Below are positions 48,659 through 57,462 of a DNA stretch of 64,000 nucleotides, piece after piece. The notes beneath the pieces are model-generated. The model was not told the DNA's origin. It saw only the letters and a program-made list of their open reading frames with translations, and searched no databases. How positions within the stretch are numbered: the stretch's first letter is position 1; every line of letters begins with the position of its first letter. Made by a program: the position numbers and the translations under genes. Source of the stretch: Desulfurobacteriaceae bacterium (GTDB lineage: Bacteria; Aquificota; Aquificia; Desulfurobacteriales; Desulfurobacteriaceae); NCBI GenBank assembly GCA_026987115.1, contig JALSNF010000048.1, positions 1 through 64,000 on the forward strand, read 5' to 3'.

Positions 48659-48976
48659 TTATTCAATAACCCCACTTTTAATAAGTAAGGGAGCTCCCGA
48701 GGTTTCTTCTAAGATTATGAACCTTAAAGGAAGGGGCTCCTTAAATGCTTTTCTGGGGAAGATTTTACACTTGTTTCTGTTAAAAGACCTTCTACTACAT
48801 TTCCCTTTATAGACCTTCCCTTGAGGGGTTATAAAGAGGACAAACTTCCTATACGGGTTATTCACTAGAACAAAGGGTTTGTAATGTCCCCTTTTTAAAA
48901 GCCAACCTGAACTTAAGGGAGAAGAGTAAGAGCTAAAAGGGAAGAGAAATGCAATTAAAAAGATTAGAATCCCCAT
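48659..48976 (-). CDS. Hypothetical exported protein
   Basis: 105 aa with N-terminal signal-like segment (MGILIFLIAFLFPFSSYSSPLS); two Cys (KGKCSRRSFNRNKCK). Confidence 0.55.
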   Translation of the reverse strand: MGILIFLIAFLFPFSSYSSPLSSGWLLKRGHYKPFVLVNNPYRKFVLFITPQGKVYKGKCSRRSFNRNKCKIFPRKAFKEPLPLRFIILEETSGAPLLIKSGVIE

Positions 48977-49002
48977 TCTAACTTAAAAAAACGATATTTA
49001 AT

Positions 49003-49078
49003 GGTCGGGGCGACCCGACTTGAACGGGCGACCTCTGGCCCCCCATGCCAGCGCGCTACCAGGCTACGCCACGCCCCG
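49003..49078 (-). tRNA. tRNA-Pro (anticodon GGG), CCA encoded
   Basis: Minus strand CGGGGCGTGGCGTAGCCTGGTAGCGCGCTGGCATGGGGGGCCAGAGGTCGCCCGTTCAAGTCGGGTCGCCCCGACCA; anticodon loop ATGGGGG; acceptor CGGGGCG/CGCCCCG. Confidence 0.95.
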
Positions 49079-49116
49079 ACTGCCATAAATATAACCCCTA
49101 AAAAGGAAGTTGCAAC

Positions 49117-50973
49117 TTATTCAGGCTCTATGGTCATGATAGCTTCGTCCGGATTAACGTTATCTCCCGGCTTTACGTAAATAGCTTTGACCACCCCTGT
49201 AATTGGGGCGTGAACTTCGTTCTGCATCTTCATAGCTTCAACTATTGCTACAACATCTCCTTCGTTAACTTTGTCCCCCTCTTTAACCTTAATTTCAACC
49301 ACCTTTGCAGGCATAGGAGAGGTAACGTCCCCCTCCTTAACTGCTCTAGGCCTCTTAGAAGACGAGGTAAGCTCACCTGCTATCTCAACTTCCTCTCCAG
49401 TTGGAACTACTTCAACTAGAGGCTCAACCACAACCTCCTCAAGCCTTCCGTCAATCTTTATAAAGTAAGGCTTTTTACCCTCTTTCTTGTGGCCTACACC
49501 TGCTATCTTAACGTGGTAGCTCTCTCCGTGAACGTTGACTATAAACTCTGTAGGAGCTAAAGGCTGGGGACATCTCCTTTCTTCCTCTTCCATGTCGGAA
49601 AGGTCTTCTTCCGAAATTGCAGGTATCTCTCCCCTTTCAACCTTTTCTCTCCACTCAAAGAACTCTTTAGCCACCTTAGGGAAGAGGCAGTAAGAGAGAA
49701 CATCCTCCTCGCTCCTTGCAAGGCCTTCTATTTCCTTTCTACACTTATCAAGCTCAGGCTGAAGGAGGTCTGCAGGCCTGCAGGTTATGGGCTCCTCATC
49801 TCCCAACACCTTCTTTATTATTTCTTCCTTAATGGGAGCAGGAGGTCTTCCGTAGAGCCCTTTAACGTAGTTCTTCGTCTCTTGGGTAATCATCTTATAC
49901 CTTTCGCCGGCAAGCACGTTTAAGACAGCCTGAGTGCCCACTATTTGGCTTGTAGGAGTCACAAGGGGAGGATAGCCTAAGTCCTCTCTAACTCTAGGAA
50001 CTTCTCTTAAAACTTCCTCAAGCTTGTCAAGAGCTCCCTGCTCTTTTAGCTGATTTATCAGGTTTGAAATCATTCCTCCGGGTATCTGGTGCTCTAAAAC
50101 GGCAGCATCAACTCCCTTAAAGTCTATGTCGTACTTCTTATACTTTTTCCTTACCTCCCTAAAGTGCTGAGCCATCTTCTTTAAAGCGTCTTTGTTTAAG
50201 TCTATCCCGTAGCCAAACTGGCCTAAAGCGTAGGCCATAGTTTCAACTGCAGGGTGCGAAGTATCAGATGCCATAGGAGAGATGGCAACGTCAAAAATGT
50301 CTGCTCCGGCTTCTGCAGCTTTTAGCTGAGCCATCTCAGCCATTCCACTTGTGCAGTGAGTATGAACGTGAATAGGTAGCCCCACCTCCTCCTTTAGAGC
50401 CTTAACGAGGGAGTAGGCCCTTTCGGGAGATAAGAGCCCTGCCATGTCCTTAATCGTTATTATGTCAGCTCCCATCTCTTTAAATTCAAGGGCAAGCTCT
50501 ATGTAGAGGTCTTCAGTATGAACAGGGCTTATAGTATAAGAGAGAGCTCCTTCAACTATCTTTCCCATCTCTTTGGCAGTTTCAACTGCAACTTCAACGT
50601 TCCTTAAGTCATTAAGGGCGTCAAAAATCCTGAAAACGTCTATTCCGTTTTCTGCAGCCTTCCTAACAAAAGCCCTGACTACGTCATCAGGGTAATGGCG
50701 GTAGCCTACCAAGTTCTGCCCTCTTAGGAGCATTTGAAGACGGGAGTTGGGCATTAGTTTCCTTAAAACTTTTAACCTCTCCCAAGGGTCTTCCCTTAAA
50801 AACCTTAAACAGACGTCAAAGGTAGCTCCTCCCCACATCTCAACAGACCAAAAGCCCGCCCTATCTATAACGGGGGCTATGTCAACCATGTCCCTCGTCT
50901 TCATCCTAGTTGCAAAAAGTGACTGGTGAGCGTCCCTTAAAGTAACGTCTGTAAACTCTATCTTCCTTCCCAT
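49117..50973 (-). CDS. Carboxyltransferase + biotin carrier subunit (pyruvate/2-oxoglutarate carboxylase large subunit or oxaloacetate decarboxylase alpha-like)
   Basis: TDVTLRDAHQSLFATRMKTRDM; C-terminal biotinyl motif EAMKMQNEVHAPITG. Confidence 0.9.
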   Translation of the reverse strand: MGRKIEFTDVTLRDAHQSLFATRMKTRDMVDIAPVIDRAGFWSVEMWGGATFDVCLRFLREDPWERLKVLRKLMPNSRLQMLLRGQNLVGYRHYPDDVVRAFVRKAAENGIDVFRIFDALNDLRNVEVAVETAKEMGKIVEGALSYTISPVHTEDLYIELALEFKEMGADIITIKDMAGLLSPERAYSLVKALKEEVGLPIHVHTHCTSGMAEMAQLKAAEAGADIFDVAISPMASDTSHPAVETMAYALGQFGYGIDLNKDALKKMAQHFREVRKKYKKYDIDFKGVDAAVLEHQIPGGMISNLINQLKEQGALDKLEEVLREVPRVREDLGYPPLVTPTSQIVGTQAVLNVLAGERYKMITQETKNYVKGLYGRPPAPIKEEIIKKVLGDEEPITCRPADLLQPELDKCRKEIEGLARSEEDVLSYCLFPKVAKEFFEWREKVERGEIPAISEEDLSDMEEEERRCPQPLAPTEFIVNVHGESYHVKIAGVGHKKEGKKPYFIKIDGRLEEVVVEPLVEVVPTGEEVEIAGELTSSSKRPRAVKEGDVTSPMPAKVVEIKVKEGDKVNEGDVVAIVEAMKMQNEVHAPITGVVKAIYVKPGDNVNPDEAIMTIEPE

Positions 50974-50985
50974 AATACCTCCTTA

Positions 50986-52404
50986 CTAAAGGCCGTGGTG
51001 AGCGGCAATTGCAGCTGATATTGCAAGGGCTAAAACTTCCGGGTCTGTCTCCTTAATAAAGGTAAAGTCCTTTATCTTCTTATCTATGAAAGAGGTATCA
51101 AACTGCCCTTTAACAAACTCAGGGTCGTTTAATATCTTCTTAAAGAAGGGAATTGTGGTCGGAACTCCCCTAATTACGAACTCTCCAAGGGCTCTCCTTG
51201 AACGCCTTATCACCTCGTCCCAGTTTCTTCCCCAAACTATGAGCTTTGCAACCATTGAGTCGTAGTAAGGGGGAATTTTGTAACCTTTATAGACAACGCC
51301 GTCTATCCTTACTCCTATTCCACCGGGAGAGTAATAGGCGGTAATGGTTCCGGGAACGGGGACAAAGTCCTTTGTAGGGTCCTCAGCATTTATCCTAAAC
51401 TGCATCGCAAAGCCGTTAATGTTTACATTCTTTTGGGAAAAGGAGAGTCCCATACCGGCCGCTATCCTTATCTGCTCCTGAACTATGTCTATACCGGTAA
51501 TTTCCTCTGTAATCGTATGTTCAACCTGAAGGCGGGGATTTACTTCCATAAAGTAAAAGTTCCCGTACTTGTCCATTAAAAACTCCCAAGTCCCCACCCC
51601 GTAGTAGCCAATCTTTTTAGCGGCTTCTACGCAAATTCTCCCGAGCTTTTCCCTCTGTCTCTTGGTTAAGACAGGAGAGGGAGCTATCTCAAGCACCTTT
51701 TGGTGCCTTCTCTGTAAGGAACAGTCCCTCTCTCCAAGGTGAACCACGTTTCCGTGTTTGTCTGCAATTACCTGTATTTCTATGTGCCTTGGGTTTTCTA
51801 TAAACTTCTCAATAAAGACCTCTCCCTTTCCAAAAGAGGCTTCAGCTTCTTTAACGGCTATTGAAAACTGCTCTTCAAGCTCTCTTTCGTTCCTGGCAAC
51901 CCTGAGGCCTCTACCTCCTCCCCCGTGGGCAGCCTTTATCATAACCGGATATCCTATCTTCCGTGCTATCTCCTTTGCCTCTTTAATTTCAGATATAGGT
52001 TCTTGGCTCCCTTCGGCTACCGGAACTCCTAAACTCTTCATTAACTTTTTAGACTCTATCTTGTTTCCAAAAACTTTTAGGTGCTCAACTGAAGGCCCTA
52101 TAAACTCTATTCCGTGTTTCCTTGCATACTCTGCAAAGTCTGCCCTCTCTGATAAGAAGCCGTAGCCCGGATGAATGGCATCTGCCCCTGCTCTTTTTGC
52201 AATATCTACTATCTTGTAGTAGTTTAAGTAAGCCTTTATGGGGTCTCCGTGGATTAGGTAGGCTTCATCTGCTTTTTTAACGTGAAGGGAGTTAACGTCA
52301 ACTTCAGAGTAGATTGCAACAGTCTTTATACCCAGCTCTTTACAGGCCCTTATCACCCTCGTTGCAACTTCTCCTCTGTTTGCCACTAAAACTTTCTTAA
52401 ACAT
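50986..52404 (-). CDS. Biotin carboxylase subunit (pyruvate/2-oxoglutarate carboxylase small subunit or AccC)
   Basis: KVLVANRGEVATRVIRACKELGIKTVAIYS; GGGGRGLRVA; EVNPRLQVEHTITE. Confidence 0.9.
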   Translation of the reverse strand: MFKKVLVANRGEVATRVIRACKELGIKTVAIYSEVDVNSLHVKKADEAYLIHGDPIKAYLNYYKIVDIAKRAGADAIHPGYGFLSERADFAEYARKHGIEFIGPSVEHLKVFGNKIESKKLMKSLGVPVAEGSQEPISEIKEAKEIARKIGYPVMIKAAHGGGGRGLRVARNERELEEQFSIAVKEAEASFGKGEVFIEKFIENPRHIEIQVIADKHGNVVHLGERDCSLQRRHQKVLEIAPSPVLTKRQREKLGRICVEAAKKIGYYGVGTWEFLMDKYGNFYFMEVNPRLQVEHTITEEITGIDIVQEQIRIAAGMGLSFSQKNVNINGFAMQFRINAEDPTKDFVPVPGTITAYYSPGGIGVRIDGVVYKGYKIPPYYDSMVAKLIVWGRNWDEVIRRSRRALGEFVIRGVPTTIPFFKKILNDPEFVKGQFDTSFIDKKIKDFTFIKETDPEVLALAISAAIAAHHGL

Positions 52405-52867
52405 TTAACACTCCTCCAAGAACTCTCAAGAGGACATTTGATATTAAACCTGCAACTGCGTCGTCGGCAGTTATCCCTAAACCGCCCGGAAGTTTCTCAA
52501 AGTAGTTAACGGGAAACGGTTTCATTATATCAATAATTCTAAAGAGCAAAAGTCCAAAGAGAGTTAGCTTAAAGTTCCCTTGAGCGTGGAGGAAGAGAAA
52601 GGTAAACTCAATTCCTAAAATCTCATCTATTACCACTTGGTCTGGGTCTTTAAGGGAGAGCTCTTTGGCCATAAAGTCTGACGAGATAACGCTTAAGAGG
52701 AAAGTTATAGCTACGATTAAACTTTGAAGGAGGTAAGAGGAGGGCCAGAAGAGGTAAACTAAGAGAGCTCCCAAAAGAGAGCCCCAAGTGCCCGGCATTT
52801 TGGGGAGTTTTCCTGAATAAAAACCTGTAGCTATGAACTCTAAGAGTTTTTTCAAGGCCAACCTCAA
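52397..52867 (-). CDS. pgpA: Phosphatidylglycerophosphatase A
   Basis: ATGFYSGKLPKMPGTWGSLLG; DPDQVVIDEILG; FFRIIDIMKPFP-like. Confidence 0.9.
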   Translation of the reverse strand: MRLALKKLLEFIATGFYSGKLPKMPGTWGSLLGALLVYLFWPSSYLLQSLIVAITFLLSVISSDFMAKELSLKDPDQVVIDEILGIEFTFLFLHAQGNFKLTLFGLLLFRIIDIMKPFPVNYFEKLPGGLGITADDAVAGLISNVLLRVLGGVLNV

Positions 52868-52890
52868 AAAGTGTTGGCCAATTTTAGCAG

Positions 52891-54162
52891 TTAGAAGGAG
52901 AGCTCCATTTTAAAAGTTCCAGCAAAGATTGGGTCGTTATCAGAGTTCCCTCCCGGGTTTAAAACATACTGAAAGTCAGGCGTTAGATGGAGATTCGGCG
53001 AAACTTCAAACTTGTAGTAGGTTTCAAAGTGGAGCTCTGCCGCTTTCCTTTTAGCAAAGGGACTTGGAAGAACGGCAGCTGTTCCAAAGGCAAATGTATC
53101 GTTGGGGCGAGAAAAGAAGGGAGCTCTTAAGTTAACCCCAAGGGAATAGAATTGGCTATCTGGATAAGCTGTAGGTCTTCCGTAAGCTGCCCTTCCAAAA
53201 AGGGAAAGCCTGTCTGTAAGGTTTTGGTCAAAGGAGAGCCCAACGACATATCCTTTTACGGCATCGGGCTTCCTCTTGGGGTCGTTTAAAGGTTGGTCTA
53301 TAACCGGGTGGGGAGCTCTGTCGTTCCACAGGTAAACTCTGTAGTTTCCACCGTTTGTAGAGTAGGTAAGCTGAAGGGCAAGGGTCGGATAGTCAAATAG
53401 GTTATCGTAAGGGCTCTTTTCCCTGTTTGTCCAAGAATTACCGTCAAAGTAGAGAGCTCCCCTGTCATCACTTTGGGCAACTCCTTGAAGGGAAAAACTA
53501 TCAGAAATAGAGTAATTAAAGGCTACCATAGGGGCGAACCTATCTTCAGGGTCTATTATCGGGTTGTTTACAAAGGGCTTTCCTACAAACTGGCTAACTT
53601 CGTCGTTTGCAAACTCGTTCGTGTCTATCAGAATAAAGGGTTCAGTTTTACCCAAATAGAGAGTCAGTTTTCCGTTAAGGAACTCCTTAGAGTAGTAAAA
53701 CTCCAAGAGCCTAAAAGTGTCGTCTCCCGGGTTGTCGTCTGCCAAAGTGTTAAGGTTTGCAAAGAGGGAATCTCCTACGCCGTTTCCGTCTGCCCCTGCA
53801 CCTTCTCCTCCGTGAAGCCTTGAGTAGAGCTCCCCTCCTGCTGCTTTTACGGTAAGCTCTAAGTTTGCAACGTACCCTCCTCCGTTAGGTTCCCTTACTC
53901 TCTCTCCGTTAAGCTTGTTTAACTTTGCCCCTTGGTAGTAGAAAACGGCGTTCCCTCCAAACTCAATTGCATTGAGCTTTTCCTTTATTTGAGAAACCTC
54001 CCTTTGGAGCTCTACCTCCTTTCCCTGTCTCTCATTCAAAATCCTCTCAAGCTGGGCTACCTTCCTTTTTAACTCCTCAATCTCCTTTTGGAGCTCCCTA
54101 TCAGAAGCACCGGCAGGAGAAGTTAAGCCTAAAATCAAGAGGGGCACAAAAAACCTCTTCAC
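52891..54162 (-). CDS. Outer-membrane porin-like protein (coiled coil + OprB-like barrel)
   Basis: Signal peptide, N-terminal coiled coil, C-terminal aromatic TFKMELSF; GTG start with AAAGGAGGT. Confidence 0.75.
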   Translation of the reverse strand: MKRFFVPLLILGLTSPAGASDRELQKEIEELKRKVAQLERILNERQGKEVELQREVSQIKEKLNAIEFGGNAVFYYQGAKLNKLNGERVREPNGGGYVANLELTVKAAGGELYSRLHGGEGAGADGNGVGDSLFANLNTLADDNPGDDTFRLLEFYYSKEFLNGKLTLYLGKTEPFILIDTNEFANDEVSQFVGKPFVNNPIIDPEDRFAPMVAFNYSISDSFSLQGVAQSDDRGALYFDGNSWTNREKSPYDNLFDYPTLALQLTYSTNGGNYRVYLWNDRAPHPVIDQPLNDPKRKPDAVKGYVVGLSFDQNLTDRLSLFGRAAYGRPTAYPDSQFYSLGVNLRAPFFSRPNDTFAFGTAAVLPSPFAKRKAAELHFETYYKFEVSPNLHLTPDFQYVLNPGGNSDNDPIFAGTFKMELSF

Positions 54163-54184
54163 AACCTACCTCCTTTCATAAATA

Positions 54185-54213
54185 TTGAAGACAAACTTCA
54201 CATTTAGTATGAT
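54185..54213 (+). promoter_or_regulatory. Putative sigma-70 promoter of the Ni/Co transporter operon, containing a TGAAG-N5-CTTCA dyad (54186-54200)
   Basis: TTGAAG-N17-TATGAT. Confidence 0.6.
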
Positions 54214-54234
54214 TTTATTGTAGCAAAATATGAA
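54206..54234 (-). promoter_or_regulatory. Putative divergent promoter of the porin gene, overlapping the plus-strand -10
   Basis: Minus strand TTCATA-N17-CATACT; weaker match than the opposing promoter. Confidence 0.4.
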
Positions 54235-54257
54235 CTTGGGTTTAGGAGGTAATAACG

Positions 54258-55046
54258 ATGAAGAGAAAACTTTTCCTTCTCACTGCCTTTACGCTCCTTT
54301 TTTCCTACAAAGCAGAAGCCCACTTTATGCTACTTAAACCTTCAACAGACATAGTAGAGGGAAACAGAGCGACAAACATAGAAATTGAAGCAAGGTTTAC
54401 CCACCCGATGGAAGGTGGACCAAACATGCCCTTTAAGCCCGTAAAAAGCGGAGTATTCATTAACGGAGTAAAAAAACCTATTAAGTGGGAAAAGCACTAC
54501 ATACAAGCGGAAAAGGGGAGCTCTAAAAAGGTCCCTTACTACACGGCAGAGGTTAAGCTAAAAAGGCCCGGAGTTTACCAGTTTTACTTAGTTCCAGACT
54601 ACTACTTTGAGCCTGCAGAAGAGAAGTTCATAAGACAAATTACAAAAGTTGAGGTTGAAGCCTTCGGAATGGAAGAGGGTTGGGATAGACCAATCGGCCT
54701 AAAGGCAGAGATAGTCCCAATAACCCGCCCCTTTGGACTCTGGGAAGGGAACACCTTTGTAGGTAGGGTCTTCTTTAACGGAAAGCCTGCCCCTAACGCG
54801 AGGGTTGAGGTTGAATACTTAAACACCAAAGGAGTTAAAGTCCCTGCAGACCCATTTATAACCCAAGTTATAAAGACCGACAAAAACGGATATTTCTACT
54901 ACACGATACCTTGGGCCGGCTGGTGGGGATTTTCGGCAATAGGATACGGAGGGAAGAGAAAGTATAAAGACGGAAAAGTATATCCCGTGGAGCTTGACGC
55001 AGTAATGTGGGTAAAGGCCTATCCTAAACCAGAAGGAGTAAGGTAA
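54258..55046 (+). CDS. DUF4198 family protein (NikK-like periplasmic component)
   Basis: Signal peptide, AHFMLLKPSTDIVEGN; followed by cbiM/nikM-like genes. Confidence 0.82.
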   Translation: MKRKLFLLTAFTLLFSYKAEAHFMLLKPSTDIVEGNRATNIEIEARFTHPMEGGPNMPFKPVKSGVFINGVKKPIKWEKHYIQAEKGSSKKVPYYTAEVKLKRPGVYQFYLVPDYYFEPAEEKFIRQITKVEVEAFGMEEGWDRPIGLKAEIVPITRPFGLWEGNTFVGRVFFNGKPAPNARVEVEYLNTKGVKVPADPFITQVIKTDKNGYFYYTIPWAGWWGFSAIGYGGKRKYKDGKVYPVELDAVMWVKAYPKPEGVR

Positions 55047-55645
55047 TGCACATATCAGAAGGAGTTTTACCTGGATATCAGCTACTTATAGGCTGGGGAT
55101 TAACGGGAATAGGACTGTTTATAGGGCTAAGGAAAGTTAACCAAGGGAACCTCCCCCTAGTTGCCCTCCTCTCGTCTGCTTTCTTTGTAGCTTCTTTAGT
55201 TCACCTACCAATAGGAATTACGAGCGTTCACCTCCTCCTCAACGGTTTGGTAGGTAGCCTTTTGGGCTGGGCGGCTTTCCCAGCCCTCTTTGTCGCACTC
55301 CTTTTTCAGGCACTCCTTTTCCAGTTTGGAGGTATAACGGTTTTGGGTGTTAACACCTTTAACATGGCTACGGGAGCAGTTGTGGCTTATTACCTTACGA
55401 GACCTCTTCTTAGAAAAAAGACTAAATGGAGCTTAATTGCCGCAGGGGTTTTAGCGGCAGTTGCAGGAGTATTCACTGCAGCAACGCTACTTTCTGTAGA
55501 GCTCTTTTTAACTGGGAGCTCCTTTAGGTCAACCGCAGAGCTTGCCTTTTTGGCCCACATTCCCGTTGCCGCCGTAGAGGCCGTTTTTAACAGCTTCGTT
55601 TTCCTTTACCTGGCTAAAAACTCACCAAAACTCTTGGAGGGATGA
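55046..55645 (+). CDS. ECF Ni/Co transporter S-component CbiM/NikM
   Basis: N-terminal MHISEGVLPGYQL; multi-TM. Confidence 0.92.
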   Translation: MHISEGVLPGYQLLIGWGLTGIGLFIGLRKVNQGNLPLVALLSSAFFVASLVHLPIGITSVHLLLNGLVGSLLGWAAFPALFVALLFQALLFQFGGITVLGVNTFNMATGAVVAYYLTRPLLRKKTKWSLIAAGVLAAVAGVFTAATLLSVELFLTGSSFRSTAELAFLAHIPVAAVEAVFNSFVFLYLAKNSPKLLEG

Positions 55646-56193
55646 TGAAAAAGGTTTTGCTCCTACTGGCTTTAACCTTAATTCCCCTATCTGCACTTGC
55701 CCACAAGATATCTGCCTTTATAGATGTAGAAGGCAACACTGTAAACGTCTCCTCCTTCTTTAGCGACGGAACCCCGGTTAAAGGGGGAGAGGTTGAGGTG
55801 TTTAAAGACGGAAAGCTCGTTTTAAAGGGGAAAACGGACAAAAACGGCGAGTTTACCTTCAAAGCCCCTCAAAAAGGCAAGTACAAAGTAGTAGTAATAG
55901 CAGAACTGGGCCACAGGACAGAGGCCGAGTTTACGGTAGGGGAAACAGAGAAAGAAGACAGAGAGGTTGGTAAAAAGGAGAAAGTAAACAGCGAAGGAGG
56001 AGTGAAGATATCTGAAACAGAGCTCCGAAAAGCAGTAAGGGAAGAGCTAAAGCCCATAAGGCAAGAACTTTTACAAATAGAGGAAGACTTATCTAGACCC
56101 AACCTCACTGAGATTATAGGAGGAATAGGCTGGATTTTAGGAATCTTTGGAGGTGCAGTTCTCCTTTCAAGGAGAAAGGGTGAGAGGAATTGA
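55642..56193 (+). CDS. NikL-like accessory membrane protein
   Basis: Signal peptide, HKISAFIDVEGNTVNVSSFFSDGTPVKGGEVEVF, C-terminal TM IIGGIGWILGIFGGAVLLSRRK. Confidence 0.75.
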   Translation: MMKKVLLLLALTLIPLSALAHKISAFIDVEGNTVNVSSFFSDGTPVKGGEVEVFKDGKLVLKGKTDKNGEFTFKAPQKGKYKVVVIAELGHRTEAEFTVGETEKEDREVGKKEKVNSEGGVKISETELRKAVREELKPIRQELLQIEEDLSRPNLTEIIGGIGWILGIFGGAVLLSRRKGERN

Positions 56194-56836
56194 CCCACGC
56201 TTTAAGATTGTTTCTTTCCTCTTTCTGGCTTGGAGCATAGCCTTAACAGAGTCTATAGGAAAAGTCCTCCTTTACCTGCCTTTGGTATTAGCAACATCCT
56301 TCCTCTTTTTTAGGGGAAGGAGATTTCCCTTCAAAGTATTCCTCTTTGCCGACTCCTTTATACTTTTAGTTTTACTAACTCAGCTCTTTTTAGGCTCAAA
56401 AGAGGTTGCCCTCTTGGTCTTCTTAAGGTCAAACGAAATCCTCCTCCTTTCAGTCTCCCTCCTTTCAAGTAGCTCCCTCTTTGAAGTCCTCCACGCTCTC
56501 CACCACTTAAAGGTTCCTAACTCCCTCCTTCAGGTAGCCTTCCTCTCTTACAGGTACTTAAACGAGCTTTCAAGGAAGTTTGAGCTTACCTTAAAGTCTG
56601 CAAAGTGTAGAGGGTTTACCCCAACTACAAGTAAAATAACCTACAAAACTTACGCTCACTTGGTCGCCAACTTGCTAGCTTACAGTAGTTTTAAGTCTGA
56701 AAAGGTCTATAAGGCAATGTTGTGCAGGGGATTTAACGGCTACTTTCCTGTGTTTCGCCACTTTAAGGCAACCACTTTTGACTACCTTTTCCTTGTAATT
56801 ACGGTAGGCTACGGGGTTTTAGTGTGGAGTTTGTGA
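56180..56836 (+). CDS. ECF transporter T-component CbiQ/NikQ
   Basis: GTG start after AGGAGAAAGG (VRGIDPRFKIVSFL); KLPNSLLQ-like HHLKVPNSLLQVAFLSYRY; FKSEKVYKAMLCRGF. Confidence 0.85.
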   Translation: MRGIDPRFKIVSFLFLAWSIALTESIGKVLLYLPLVLATSFLFFRGRRFPFKVFLFADSFILLVLLTQLFLGSKEVALLVFLRSNEILLLSVSLLSSSSLFEVLHALHHLKVPNSLLQVAFLSYRYLNELSRKFELTLKSAKCRGFTPTTSKITYKTYAHLVANLLAYSSFKSEKVYKAMLCRGFNGYFPVFRHFKATTFDYLFLVITVGYGVLVWSL

Positions 56837-57462
56837 AAGTTGAGGGCCTCTCTTTAGAAATTGAAGGAAGGGAAATATTTAAAGGGGTTTCGTTTTCAGT
56901 TAACGAAGGGGAGAAGCTCTTCATAACCGGAGACAACGGTTGCGGAAAGAGCTCTTTAATAGAAACCATAATGGGCTTTTTAAAGCCAAAAGAGGGGAAA
57001 ATCTCCTTTAAGGGAAAAGAGTTAAAGAGAGAAGAGGACTTTAAGGAGGTAAGAAGTAAAATAGGCTATGTATTTCAAAACCCAGACGACCAGCTTTTCT
57101 GTCCAACTGTTGAAGAGGAGATAGCCTTTGCTCCGCTGGTTAAGGGCAAAAACAGAGAAGAGACAGAGAAAATAGTAAGGGAGATTTTAAGGGAATTTGA
57201 AATTGAACACTTAAAAGACAGGCCCACACACAAACTCTCGGGAGGGGAAAAGAGGATTGTTTCTATTGGGGCCGTCTTATCTATGGAGCCTGAAGGCTTA
57301 ATTCTTGACGAGCCTACCGTAGGCCTTGACAGGAAAAGGTTTAGGAAGTTGGTTAACTTCTTAAAGGAGACTTCTAAAACGGTGATAGTAATAACCCACG
57401 AGAGGGAGCTAATAGAAGAGCTAAACTGGAAGGTGTTTAAAATGGGGGAGAGCTCCCCCTAA
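56824..57462 (+). CDS. ECF transporter ATPase CbiO/NikO
   Basis: GDNGCGKSSLIETIMG; VFQNPDDQLFCPTVEEEIAF; LSGGEKRIVSIGAVL. Confidence 0.93.
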   Translation: MEFVKVEGLSLEIEGREIFKGVSFSVNEGEKLFITGDNGCGKSSLIETIMGFLKPKEGKISFKGKELKREEDFKEVRSKIGYVFQNPDDQLFCPTVEEEIAFAPLVKGKNREETEKIVREILREFEIEHLKDRPTHKLSGGEKRIVSIGAVLSMEPEGLILDEPTVGLDRKRFRKLVNFLKETSKTVIVITHERELIEELNWKVFKMGESSP

